Assembly: GCA_020341875.1 (NCBI GenBank)
Contig: CP070839.1
Location: 1,591,760 to 1,603,753, forward strand
DNA length: 11,994 nucleotides
Source of the DNA: Candidatus Zixiibacteriota bacterium
GTDB lineage: Bacteria; Zixibacteria; MSB-5A5; SM1-73
Reading direction: 5' to 3'
Positions 5,297 through 11,994 of this stretch are shown one piece after another. Both the position numbers and the translations under genes were made by a program. The notes below the pieces were generated by a model. The model saw only the letters and a program-made list of their open reading frames with translations, did not search any database and had not been told where the DNA came from. Within the stretch, counting starts at the first letter, position 1. The number at the start of each line of letters is the position of its first letter.

Positions 5297-6769
5297 TCAG
5301 CGCGCAAGGAGTTCTTCGATTTTTCGAGCGACCTTGCTGGCTGCTCCATCGTAATTGGCCATTACAGCCACGGTATAGCCGCTGCCTAAGTACATATCCA
5401 AATTAGCGTTGATGCCCGGCGCACCGCCGCCGTGTCCCACAATACGGTGGCCGTTCACGGTTTTATCCTGGAAAAGATACGCGTACCATGTTCCGCGGCC
5501 CCTCTCCGTTTTGCCTGTGGTTAGAGTGTCGAAAGATTCTTTGCCGATGAGCTTGTTGCCCCGCAGAGCGATGTCGAATCTCAAAAGGTCTACAACCGTG
5601 GAGAATCCGCCTCCGGCCGGGCCACCCTTGACCACGTGCGTGAAGAGATTGTTGCGCCATGAGCCGTCCGGAGTGGGAGTGCCGTCACTGGTCATCTTGG
5701 TGTAGCCGATGGCCAGGTTGGGTACAGGAGTGTCCATCTCATAGCAGTCGGTGTTGGTCATCCCGGCAGGCTGGTGTATTTTCTCCCTCACGTAATCATA
5801 GTAATCCTGGCCGGTGACCGCTTCGATAATCATCCCCAGGACGATGGGCCCGGAATTGCTGTAGTGAAAATCACTCCCTGGCTCAAAAAGGAGCGAATCA
5901 TCGAAAATCAGTTCAGCCAACTGGTCAACGGTTTTGATCTCCCACCAGTGGGCATCATAGACCTCGTCCCAGTAGTCCTGCATTCCCGACGTATGAGTCA
6001 GCAAATGGTGAAGTGTCACCTTCTCGGCAATCTCCGGATGGGGCAGATCAGGCAGATACTTACCGACAGGGTCATTAAGAGATACCTTTCTCTGCTCGAC
6101 CAACTGCATGATGGCCACGCCGGTGAACATCTTGTTCATCGATCCCAAGTTGAACTTGGTGTTGAGTTGGTTCGGAACGTTGAATCGCTTGCTGGCCAGC
6201 CCCTCCGCTCTCGTGTAGAACGGCTTGCCGTCCTTCGCGATCAGAACGGTGCCTGAAAACTGGTCTTTGGACACTAAGTTGTCCAGATAGCGGTCAAGGA
6301 AATCGAGCATCTGCTCCTGTGTCAGATCGCCTTCCGGCGCTTCAAATCCCGGTTCCTCTCCCGGTCGAACAGAGAGCATGTCGAGCTTATGCGGTGGCAG
6401 GGTGTCGGCCTGAAGAGACATCATTACCCACTCAAACGGCCCACTGGGCTGTTTGGCCTGCAACAGGGCAGAGATGAAATAGTCGTCAGATTCCTCAATC
6501 CGATTGAGAATTAAGCCGCCCACGTCGGCATAGACCATGGTGAAGAATTCAAGACGCCGCTCAAACGTGCTGCCCTCCTTCTCCTTCCAGTGATCCCGTA
6601 TGAAATCCTTCCACTGTTCCTCTTCACCGGAATTGAACGCGTTTATCAGGCGGGTCAGCAACTTACCAGATGGCGTATCAGGTATCTCCGGCGCCAGCTG
6701 TTGCGCGCTTGCGGGAATAGCGAGAGCACCCAAGAGGATATAGACGAAAACCGTCGAAATGTGTCGCAT
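5297..6769 (-). CDS. Exported serine hydrolase, beta-lactamase/DD-peptidase (class C) fold
   Basis: A 490-residue periplasmic or secreted serine hydrolase. It has a Sec signal peptide (1-22, ending PASA before QQ) and a perfect GGAGGAG site 7 nt before ATG 6769. Residues 30-140 form a separate N-terminal domain (LINAFNSGEEEQW...FTMVYADVGGL) reminiscent of the NTF2-like domain often fused to serine hydrolases. The catalytic domain (about 155-490) has S210-M-N-K213 (nucleophile and general base), Y303-S-N305, and H446-G-G448 in place of KTG. This set matches the PBP4*/EstB/AmpC-like beta-lactamase-related family, which includes esterases, D-aminopeptidases and DD-peptidases, so the name beta-lactamase should not be read as resistance. 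Substrate unknown. It is transcribed divergently from the 7026 gene and ends convergent with the 4908 gene. Confidence 0.95.
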   Translation of the reverse strand: MRHISTVFVYILLGALAIPASAQQLAPEIPDTPSGKLLTRLINAFNSGEEEQWKDFIRDHWKEKEGSTFERRLEFFTMVYADVGGLILNRIEESDDYFISALLQAKQPSGPFEWVMMSLQADTLPPHKLDMLSVRPGEEPGFEAPEGDLTQEQMLDFLDRYLDNLVSKDQFSGTVLIAKDGKPFYTRAEGLASKRFNVPNQLNTKFNLGSMNKMFTGVAIMQLVEQRKVSLNDPVGKYLPDLPHPEIAEKVTLHHLLTHTSGMQDYWDEVYDAHWWEIKTVDQLAELIFDDSLLFEPGSDFHYSNSGPIVLGMIIEAVTGQDYYDYVREKIHQPAGMTNTDCYEMDTPVPNLAIGYTKMTSDGTPTPDGSWRNNLFTHVVKGGPAGGGFSTVVDLLRFDIALRGNKLIGKESFDTLTTGKTERGRGTWYAYLFQDKTVNGHRIVGHGGGAPGINANLDMYLGSGYTVAVMANYDGAASKVARKIEELLAR

Positions 6770-6839
6770 GGGTGTAACTCCTCCTTCGTAAGGTTATGTT
6801 TAGTGGGTCTGAAGTCGAAACTTCGGATGTGCATTTCAT

Positions 6840-6851
6840 GTAAGTACTTAC
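6840..6851. promoter_or_regulatory. 12-bp perfect palindrome between divergent hydrolase genes
   Basis: GTAAGTACTTAC is exactly self-complementary and lies 71 bp upstream of the serine hydrolase start, in the 256-bp divergent region. Its size and place suit a dimeric repressor or activator site controlling one or both directions. No regulator is encoded next to it. Confidence 0.35.
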
Positions 6852-6880
6852 GCAAATATATGCAATGACGTTGCCATCGC

Positions 6881-6931
6881 CGGGAGCTTTTCTGGAGGTC
6901 GCCGACGCAGGTCTGTTCACCTCCAGGCCCG
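6881..6931. other. Long hairpin in the divergent intergenic region
   Basis: CTGGAGGT (6892-6899) pairs with ACCTCCAG (6919-6926) around a 19-nt loop; an outer CGGG (6881-6884) / CCCG (6928-6931) extends it. A small GCAA/TTGC stem precedes it at 6862-6874. A 6-bp pair TAAGGT/ACCTTA (6982-6987, 6995-7000) lies just before the amidohydrolase Shine-Dalgarno. There is no T-tract, so not a terminator. It could be a leader structure of the 7026 transcript or a protein site; I do not recognise a riboswitch. Confidence 0.35.
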
Positions 6932-7025
6932 ACTGGTGAAACGGAAGAAATATGCAACCAGCCCTCGGATTTTCTGTAGAATAAGGTAAATGCCACCTTA
7001 AATACCTAGTCATCCGGAGGTGCAA

Positions 7026-8345
7026 ATGAGAGCAAACCCCTTAGCTGCAATTCTGGCTGGTTTGGTCTTTCTCAGCTTGGGATTCTCAGTTCATGCTGAG
7101 ACCGTCGCCCTGGTGGGGGGAACGGTCATCGATGTCTCGAGTTTCGGAAAGTCTCAGTCGGACATAAAGTCGGCGGTCGTCCTCATAGAGGGGGAAAAGA
7201 TCACAGCGGTCGGAAGCAAGGATGTCGTCAAGATCCCCAAAGATGCCCGGGTTATCGACGTAAGGGGCAAATATGTTGTGCCCGGGCTTATTGACGGGTA
7301 CGCCGCACTCGACAACCAGTCGTACGCCAATGCTTATCTCTACATAGGCGTCACCTCAATTGTAGGCTGTCACGGATATAAGCGAGGTGCCTTATTTGAG
7401 GATGCGAATCCTTCTCCGAACATATACCTCTATGGCGACGTGGCTCATCATGAGATAGGGACGGATGAGATACTCGCAAGAATTGAGGCGTGCGCCAACA
7501 GGGGCGTGAAATTTCTTAATCTGATGTACGCCCTGAAGCCGGAACAACTGAAGCCAGCCATAGAGAGAGCCCATGAGTTGGGGATGGTGGCGATTGGCGA
7601 GTTCGTGAACATCTCATACAGAGACGCTATCCGATACGGAATAGACGGCTTCATCCACTTCAACCGATATTCCATAGAGCTGGCACCCGACGAGATGAGA
7701 AGGAAGGTGGCAGAGCAGCCTTTTGGCCACGGCAGGGGAGAGTACATGAAATACCTGCAAGAGTTGAGTCCCGAAGAGGAGATTGTTCGGGACTATGCCA
7801 AGATCCTCGGTTCATCCCCTGTGGCTCTTATGCCCACCATGAGTGTGATTTCTATGGACCACCCTCTCCTGGAAAACCCTTGGAACGAGCGTGTCGCATC
7901 CATTCTCGATCCCGCCGACATACACAATCCGGTGAACAAATCGACCGGGAAACACGATTACAAACCAGAAGCCTTTGAAAAAATCGCCAGAGCGATTGAC
8001 AACTTTCTCAAGATCGAAAACCAATACTACAAGGCGGGAGCCAGGTATCTTGCAGGCAGCGGAAATGACATAAACGGCACCATGCCGGGCATATCGCTGC
8101 ATCAGGAGCTATTGTTGCTCACAAAGATCGGGCTAAGCGAAAGAGAAGCATTGGCCGCAGCTACGAGCAATTTTGCCGAGTTCTTCAACTGGAAGGAGGC
8201 GGGAGAGGTAAAGCCTGGTCGCCGGGCGGACCTTGTGGTAACGGACAAGAATCCTTTGGAGGATATCAAGAATCTAAAACAGATTTCTCTGGTCATGCTA
8301 AGAGGGAAGATTATCGATAGAGAGGAGCTTTTGAAAGCCACATAG
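7026..8345 (+). CDS. Exported amidohydrolase-fold protein with degenerate metal site
   Basis: A 439-residue protein from ATG 7026, chosen over GTG 7020 because GGAGG (7016-7020) lies 5 nt upstream and would overlap the GTG. Signal peptide 1-24 (SVHA before E). The layout is that of the imidazolonepropionase/prolidase-like amidohydrolases: an N-terminal beta strand set (VALVGGTVIDV, IEGEKITAVG, VIDVRGKYVVPGLID to 90), the barrel, and the C-terminal return AGEVKPGRRADLVVTDKNPLEDI (392-414). The family needs HxH after PGLID, a Lys, two more His and an Asp to hold metals. Here HxH is Y92-A-A94 and the usual barrel His is apparently G191. K162, H211 and D348 may persist. It is therefore probably not a conventional metal hydrolase: either a pseudoenzyme or a divergent subfamily. 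A metallo-beta-lactamase-fold gene follows 65 nt later and is likely co-transcribed. Confidence 0.9.
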   Translation: MRANPLAAILAGLVFLSLGFSVHAETVALVGGTVIDVSSFGKSQSDIKSAVVLIEGEKITAVGSKDVVKIPKDARVIDVRGKYVVPGLIDGYAALDNQSYANAYLYIGVTSIVGCHGYKRGALFEDANPSPNIYLYGDVAHHEIGTDEILARIEACANRGVKFLNLMYALKPEQLKPAIERAHELGMVAIGEFVNISYRDAIRYGIDGFIHFNRYSIELAPDEMRRKVAEQPFGHGRGEYMKYLQELSPEEEIVRDYAKILGSSPVALMPTMSVISMDHPLLENPWNERVASILDPADIHNPVNKSTGKHDYKPEAFEKIARAIDNFLKIENQYYKAGARYLAGSGNDINGTMPGISLHQELLLLTKIGLSEREALAAATSNFAEFFNWKEAGEVKPGRRADLVVTDKNPLEDIKNLKQISLVMLRGKIIDREELLKAT

Positions 8346-8359
8346 GAACGGCTGACTCG

Positions 8360-8382
8360 ACCGGGGGCGAATAAGCCTCGGT
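8360..8382 (+). other. Intercistronic hairpin
   Basis: ACCGGGGGC folds on GCCTCGGT around a GAATAA loop, with one G-U pair and one bulged G. It lies in the 65-nt gap between the amidohydrolase and the next gene. No T-tract follows, so it more likely affects mRNA stability or processing than ends transcription. Confidence 0.35.
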
Positions 8383-8410
8383 TCATCAAATTCTGGAAGG
8401 GAGGCGAATA

Positions 8411-9295
8411 ATGCGACTCAAGATCCGTTGCGGGCTGGTGCTGACCGTTCTGGCATTGGAACTGATTCTGTTGTGCTCCTCCGGCATTCTGGCGGAAGAT
8501 GATACAATAAGCTCTCCGGGGCCCATGGAAGAGCAAATGGCGAATCCACCAGGATTAGGGAACCCGGAAGTCCACCAGATCGCGGTGAACGTCTATGCCG
8601 TTACGGGCTTGTATCACCCGGCTGGTGACGACGTGGGTGTCAGTGCCGGTATTATTTTCGCTGACAACAGCATCGTATTCATCGATGCCGGCATGAGCGT
8701 AGCATCCGGCGAATTCCTCTGGCAGTTAGCTGAGGAGATGATGGCGGGAGACGAGGACTTATACTTGATCCTAACCCATCGTCACTCCGATCACGTATTC
8801 GGCATGCGGGTGGTGAAGGAGCAGGGAGCCAAAGTCATTGCCCACCGCATACTCAAGGATTGGTTTGGGCAAATGGGGGATCGCTACAGGCAATTCATAG
8901 TCAGTAAGATGGGTTGGGATGCTGAAAGAGGAGACGAAATACTTGGCGAGGTACTTCTCTTTCCGCCAGACCACGTTATTGAGCACGACACTGTGCTGAC
9001 TCTTGACGGCGAAGAGATCCACGTGTTGGCTACACCGGGTCACCTTTATGACGAGTTGTCGGTGTATCATCCCAATTCAAAGACCCTCTTCGCCGGTGAC
9101 GCGGTCTACCAGGGCATACCTCCTCACACCGGATTCGGAGGGCCCGAGGAATGGAGGCTGTGGATCTCTCAGCTTGAGCGTCTGAAACAACTGGAGATAG
9201 GCACTGTCGTTCCGGGGCATGGGAAACTTTGCTCCAAGAACGAGATCGATCGAAATATCGCCTGCTTGAAGGATGAAATCAGCAAGACAAAGTAA
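8411..9295 (+). CDS. Exported metallo-beta-lactamase-fold hydrolase
   Basis: A 294-residue MBL-fold protein with a signal peptide (1-28, GILA before EDD) and a GGGAGG Shine-Dalgarno before ATG 8411. The dinuclear metal site is complete: H123-R-H125-S-D127-H128, H211 in ATPGH, D230 in FAGDAVYQG and H270 in VPGHG. The N-terminal part has the usual strands (VYAVTGLYHPAGDDVGVSAGIIF, NSIVFIDAGMS). The family covers lactamases, glyoxalase II, lactonases and quinoprotein-relay SoxH types; the sequence does not decide the substrate. Residues 150-185 (DWFGQMGDRYRQF...GDEILGEV) form a helical insert that may line the active site. It probably shares a transcript with the amidohydrolase-fold gene, suggesting two exported proteins acting on the same compound class. 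It ends before a strong terminator. Confidence 0.95.
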   Translation: MRLKIRCGLVLTVLALELILLCSSGILAEDDTISSPGPMEEQMANPPGLGNPEVHQIAVNVYAVTGLYHPAGDDVGVSAGIIFADNSIVFIDAGMSVASGEFLWQLAEEMMAGDEDLYLILTHRHSDHVFGMRVVKEQGAKVIAHRILKDWFGQMGDRYRQFIVSKMGWDAERGDEILGEVLLFPPDHVIEHDTVLTLDGEEIHVLATPGHLYDELSVYHPNSKTLFAGDAVYQGIPPHTGFGGPEEWRLWISQLERLKQLEIGTVVPGHGKLCSKNEIDRNIACLKDEISKTK

Positions 9296-9331
9296 AGGTA
9301 AACGAGTCAGGCATGCTGAAGCCCGATAGTG

Positions 9332-9384
9332 CTTAAGAAAGAAATCGGCCGGGCAGAACCCGGCCGATCTTCTTAAGGTTTTTT
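9332..9384. terminator. Bidirectional terminator between convergent genes
   Basis: A perfect inner stem ATCGGCCGGG (9344-9353) / CCCGGCCGAT (9359-9368) with a CAGAA loop sits inside an outer stem CTTAAGAA (9332-9339) / TTCTTAAG (9370-9377). On plus, GG and six Ts follow (9379-9384); on minus, a TTTC-rich run follows the inner stem. It can serve both the gene ending at 9295 and the gene ending at 9419. Confidence 0.88.
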
Positions 9385-9418
9385 CAAAACCCTTTTAGGT
9401 TGAGTTCGAAATCTCCTC

Positions 9419-10045
9419 CTACTTACCCATGCCCTTCTTCATCTTCTCCATCTGCTCCGGAGTCAAAAGCGCCTTAGCTTTCCTGAACGCTTTGATGTGC
9501 GAGAGCTTCATATCCACTTTCAGCTTTGCCGCCGCCTTCATCTTGGCCTCGATATCCTTAATGGGGGCGTCGTCACCGTGCATCAGGCTCTTCAACTCGA
9601 GTTCGGCAATCTTCAGATCGGCTTCCTTTCTGATCTTGCCCTTCTGGAAATCCATCTTGATGGACTTGAGCTCTGTCACCTGCTTGTCGGTGAGCTCCAA
9701 CTCCTTCTTGCAGCAGAGGAAGAAATCCTTCTTGCAGCAGCCCATTCCTCCGCATCCACCCATCTTCCCGCAGCCCATTCCCATGCCCGAGCACATTTTG
9801 CCGCATCCCATCATCCCGGAACCCCCGGGACAGCACGCCATCTGGTGCATCATTCCGCCGCCACCCATCTGGTGCTCCATGCCTCCTTTGTGTACTCCGC
9901 ATCCGCCCTTCATGGACATCTCATCGCCCATGACCTTGACAACGACCTCGTGTTCTTTTTCCATGTCCATCTGGGCAAAGGAACAGGTGAAGGCCAGAAG
10001 CAGGAACAGAAAGGCCAGGCCTGTCACTAAACCGAGCTTCTTCAT
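9419..10045 (-). CDS. Periplasmic Spy/CpxP-like protein with Cys/Met/His-rich metal-binding insert
   Basis: A 208-residue protein with a signal peptide (1-24, SFA before Q). Residues 43-112 are extraordinary: 11 Cys, 14 Met, 3 His and many Gly, with pairs CC at 71, 103 and 111 and motifs such as GCGKM. Residues 115-205 are helical and charged, with two LTxxQ motifs, LTDKQ (118-122) and LTPEQ (194-198), which mark the Spy/CpxP/ZraP/CnrX family of periplasmic chaperones and metal sensors. Known family members act in envelope stress or metal stress. The thiol/thioether-rich insert suggests binding of soft metals such as Cu(I) or Ag(I), but that is inference from composition. Its stop is convergent with the MBL-fold gene. 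No two-component or efflux gene lies in the window. Confidence 0.9.
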   Translation of the reverse strand: MKKLGLVTGLAFLFLLLAFTCSFAQMDMEKEHEVVVKVMGDEMSMKGGCGVHKGGMEHQMGGGGMMHQMACCPGGSGMMGCGKMCSGMGMGCGKMGGCGGMGCCKKDFFLCCKKELELTDKQVTELKSIKMDFQKGKIRKEADLKIAELELKSLMHGDDAPIKDIEAKMKAAAKLKVDMKLSHIKAFRKAKALLTPEQMEKMKKGMGK

Positions 10046-10047
10046 AA

Positions 10048-10058
10048 ATCACCTCCTT
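10048..10058 (-). promoter_or_regulatory. Unusually perfect Shine-Dalgarno for the Spy-like gene
   Basis: AAGGAGGTGAT directly upstream of ATG 10045 matches the expected complement of the 16S rRNA 3' end over 11 bases. It predicts high translation initiation and settles the start. Confidence 0.85.
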
Positions 10059-10068
10059 CTACGTTGAA

Positions 10069-10130
10069 AGGTTAAATGAGTCACACGTACGTGAGTTTCT
10101 TCAACTTCGCACTCTTAGGTTTGAATGAGT
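10069..10130. promoter_or_regulatory. Candidate operator region of the Spy-like gene
   Basis: CACGTACGTG (10084-10093) is a perfect 10-bp palindrome. It lies between near-direct repeats AGGTTAAATGAGT (10069-10081) and AGGTTTGAATGAGT (10117-10130). GTTGAA (10063-10068) and TTCAAC (10100-10105) form another inverted pair. I found no confident -35/-10 boxes. A stress- or metal-responsive regulator site is possible. Confidence 0.35.
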
Positions 10131-10201
10131 GAAACAAGGGTGTTTTCAAGTGGCTGTCTCTGATTCTTCGGACCCTCCGGTGAACACTCGAACAGTCTAT
10201 A

Positions 10202-11029
10202 TCACTTTATACGATAGACGATTCCCCAGGCTTTGAACTCGTATTCGGTGCTGTCGGCGGCGAGCGACTCCTGGCTGACCAGGTCTACGATGGCATGATA
10301 ATAGTGCCTTCCCGGCTCCGGACTATCCGTGGTGGTCCAGCTTGCGGAGAAAGTCTCCTCTCCAACCCTGACGAATGGGATCTTCTGGTACGCCTCCCCT
10401 TCCCTCACGTGCAGGAAGAGGGAATCAGTGGTATCGGCAGGTTCAACGACGAAGGTCACCTGCTTCTCCTTTCCGAAAACAAGCGTGCTGTCTATGCCGA
10501 ACAGATCCTTCATCCGCGACTCCCAGATGACAGTATCCAGCGCCTCAGAGGCTACGCGCAGCTCCAAGATCGCTTGGGTCGTCTCAGCCGGGCTGTTCAT
10601 GATCGTACCACTGATCCGTCTTAGAAGCCAGCCCAGATCGGGATCGTTAATGGTTCCCAATCTCTCGAAATAGGCCCTGGTTCGGGCCTTAAAGACAATC
10701 GGTTTTTCATGTGACTGCCCGCTCGAGTCGTAGTGGAGTTTGCCCAGCAGACTGTCACCCCAGGTCAGGATGATATAATCGGGCTCCGCATTGAAAAGCT
10801 CCCCTTCCTCTATGTCTGCGTAGCTGGAGGTTATCTCACGATAAAAGGATTCTGTATCCGGTTCGGTGCCGAAGAATCCCAGGCGAAATACGCTCGGATA
10901 GCGAGATACGATTTCCTTGACCGCATCCCAGTCGGTGACTACCGGTCCTACGGTCCTCTTTTCGCAACTCGCCTGAAACAGGCAAAGCATGAGCAGACAA
11001 ACGGATGCGAGTAACAGAGTTCGTCTCAT
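10202..11029 (-). CDS. Unrecognised exported protein, probable lipoprotein
   Basis: A 275-residue protein I do not recognise. The N-terminus is RR, a hydrophobic run, then FQASC; lipidation at C22 is likely, although Q at -3 is not ideal. Residues 33-125 are mixed alpha/beta (DWDAVKEIVSRYPSVFRLGFF on), with a Trp/Asp segment YIILTWGDSLLGKLHYD. Residues 130-180 are helical. Residues 188-275 read as beta strands ending WGIVYRIK and could be an Ig-like domain. No catalytic motif is seen. The ATG overlaps the uvrB stop as ATGA, with a GAGGA site inside the uvrB end, so its translation is probably coupled to uvrB. The link with DNA repair may be positional only. Confidence 0.85.
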   Translation of the reverse strand: MRRTLLLASVCLLMLCLFQASCEKRTVGPVVTDWDAVKEIVSRYPSVFRLGFFGTEPDTESFYREITSSYADIEEGELFNAEPDYIILTWGDSLLGKLHYDSSGQSHEKPIVFKARTRAYFERLGTINDPDLGWLLRRISGTIMNSPAETTQAILELRVASEALDTVIWESRMKDLFGIDSTLVFGKEKQVTFVVEPADTTDSLFLHVREGEAYQKIPFVRVGEETFSASWTTTDSPEPGRHYYHAIVDLVSQESLAADSTEYEFKAWGIVYRIK

Positions 11030-11994
11030 CTTCTTTTTCCTCGTAAGATGTTGGCCGCTCGGGGCCTCTTCCCGCTCTTCCTCAGCAGTTTGGAAAGCTC
11101 GTCTCTGAAGAAGGCTGCCTTCTCGAATTCCAGGTTGGACGCTGCTTTCTTCATAGCCCTCTGCAGTTCCCTGATCTTATCCTCCAAAGAGAGCTTCTCC
11201 AGGAAGTCGAGCTTTTCTTCCTTCTCCGGGGTAGGGGTCCGCGAATCCGCGAAGGCGGTGGTCTTCAGAATCTCCTCCCGGGATTTGTATATGCTTTCCG
11301 GGGTGATGCCGTGTTTCTTGTTGTACTCCTCCTGCTTTCTTCTCCGCCTGTCCGTCTCATCGATGGCTCTTCGCATGGAGTCGGTGACCTCGTCTGCGTA
11401 CATGATGACCTCTCCTGCCCGGTTTCGCGCCGCCCTGCCTGCCGTCTGAATGAGCGAGGTTCCCGATCTTAAGAAACCCTCCTTATCCGCATCCAGAATC
11501 GCCACCAACGACACCTCGGGCAGATCCAGGCCCTCCCTGAGGAGGTTTATACCCACCAAAACGTCAAACTCGGCCAATCTTAAGTCTCTCAGGATATCCA
11601 CCCGGTCGATGGCATCGATCTCCGAGTGGAGATAGCGCACCTTCACCTCCATCTGAGCCAGGTAATCTGCCAGATCCTCGGCCATTCTCTTGGTCAGGGT
11701 GGTGACCAAGACCCTCTCCTTCTTCCGAGCTCTTACCCTGATCTCCTCTAACAGATCATCCACCTGGTTGGATGAAGGCTTGACCGTGATCTTGGGGTCG
11801 ATTAAGCCGGTGGGCCGGATAACCTGCTCTACCACGACCCCCTTGCACCTCTCGAGCTCAAAGTCAGCCGGCGTGGCGGAGACGAAGATCACCTGGTCGA
11901 TCATGGATTCGAACTCATCGAAAAACAAAGGCCGGTTGTCCAGAGCAGATGGAAGCCTGAAGCCATACTCCACCAGCACTTCTTTTCTAGATCT
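11026..11994 (-). CDS. uvrB: UvrB, excinuclease ABC subunit B (5' end beyond window)
   Basis: The C-terminal 322 residues of UvrB, the damage-verifying helicase-like subunit of nucleotide excision repair, which works with UvrA and UvrC in the cytoplasm. The frame is open to the right edge; the first visible residues SRKEVLVEYGFRLPSALDNRP are a UvrB hallmark. Next come VSATP (helicase motif III-like), RPTGLIDP, VLVTTLTKRMAEDL, NLLREGLDLPEVSLV (motif V), DADKEGFLRS and QTAGRAARN (motif VI). The C-terminal UVR domain that contacts UvrC is present (LEDKIRELQRAMKKAASNLEFEKAAFFRDEL). The tail RAANILRGKRR is basic. Walker A and the beta-hairpin lie outside the window. Nothing looks broken. It is followed by a 4-bp-overlapping lipoprotein gene. 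Confidence 0.98.
   Translation of the reverse strand, partial: RSRKEVLVEYGFRLPSALDNRPLFFDEFESMIDQVIFVSATPADFELERCKGVVVEQVIRPTGLIDPKITVKPSSNQVDDLLEEIRVRARKKERVLVTTLTKRMAEDLADYLAQMEVKVRYLHSEIDAIDRVDILRDLRLAEFDVLVGINLLREGLDLPEVSLVAILDADKEGFLRSGTSLIQTAGRAARNRAGEVIMYADEVTDSMRRAIDETDRRRRKQEEYNKKHGITPESIYKSREEILKTTAFADSRTPTPEKEEKLDFLEKLSLEDKIRELQRAMKKAASNLEFEKAAFFRDELSKLLRKSGKRPRAANILRGKRR

Noticed and set aside
5774..6256. 160-residue plus-strand frame opposite the serine hydrolase
   Set aside because: The minus strand carries the full catalytic motif set there; the plus frame lacks a Shine-Dalgarno and a recognisable fold.
5297..6769. Antibiotic-resistance beta-lactamase
   Set aside because: The fold and SxxK/YxN/HGG motifs fit the broad beta-lactamase-related serine hydrolases, with an extra N-terminal domain; nothing in the context indicates resistance.
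6881..6931. Possible riboswitch or tRNA in the divergent region
   Set aside because: The hairpin has no cloverleaf, no known aptamer consensus and no terminator-like T-tract, so I list only a hairpin.
9429..10067. Long plus-strand open frames opposite the Spy-like gene, rich in Pro, Ile and His
   Set aside because: They mirror the biased Met/Cys/Gly/Lys codons of the real minus-strand gene, have no Shine-Dalgarno, and match no protein type I know.

Overview
The window looks like chromosomal DNA from an uncultured diderm (Gram-negative-type) bacterium of moderate GC content. The evidence is several proteins with Sec signal peptides or lipoprotein-like N-termini, a Spy/CpxP-like periplasmic protein, a transmembrane Ser/Thr kinase with a TolB-like extracytoplasmic domain, and clear Shine-Dalgarno sites. 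I cannot place it in a phylum from sequence alone. Kinase plus TolB-like fusions and many small secreted hypothetical proteins are common in deep-branching FCB-like, Acidobacteria-like and candidate-phylum genomes, but that is only a hint. No rRNA, tRNA, CRISPR array or intact transposase was seen.

Layout. At 1-1579 (minus) is a Hanks-type Ser/Thr kinase, cut off by the left edge. Divergent from it, 1865-2677 (plus) encodes a DUF4097-like beta-repeat protein with a recognisable promoter and a strong terminator. A cold-shock protein lies at 2931-3155 (minus) behind a good promoter and a long leader. Between 3330 and 3830 is a GC-rich stretch with no believable gene; it looks like a small palindromic dispersed repeat, with 11-bp inverted ends about 230 bp apart. 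After a sharp change to AT-rich DNA come three small plus-strand genes: an XRE/Cro-type regulator (3920-4132), a polytopic membrane protein (4187-4786) and a small winged-helix-like protein with a C-terminal membrane anchor (4908-5207).

The middle is a cluster of exported hydrolase-fold proteins. A serine beta-lactamase/DD-peptidase-fold protein (5297-6769, minus) is divergent from an amidohydrolase-fold protein (7026-8345) and a metallo-beta-lactamase-fold hydrolase (8411-9295), which probably share a transcript. The amidohydrolase has lost most of the usual metal ligands, while the metallo-beta-lactamase-fold protein keeps its full set. A nested hairpin at 9332-9384 probably terminates convergent transcription from both sides.

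The right end is on the minus strand. It holds a Cys/Met/Gly-rich Spy/CpxP-like protein (9419-10045), an unrecognised probable lipoprotein (10202-11029), and the C-terminal half of UvrB (11026-11994, cut by the right edge). The lipoprotein start overlaps the uvrB stop by 4 bp, so the two are probably translationally coupled. Most of the window reads as ordinary chromosome. The points most worth a second look are the apparently metal-less amidohydrolase, the Cys/Met-rich Spy-like protein, the regulator/membrane/anchored-winged-helix set and the palindromic repeat.
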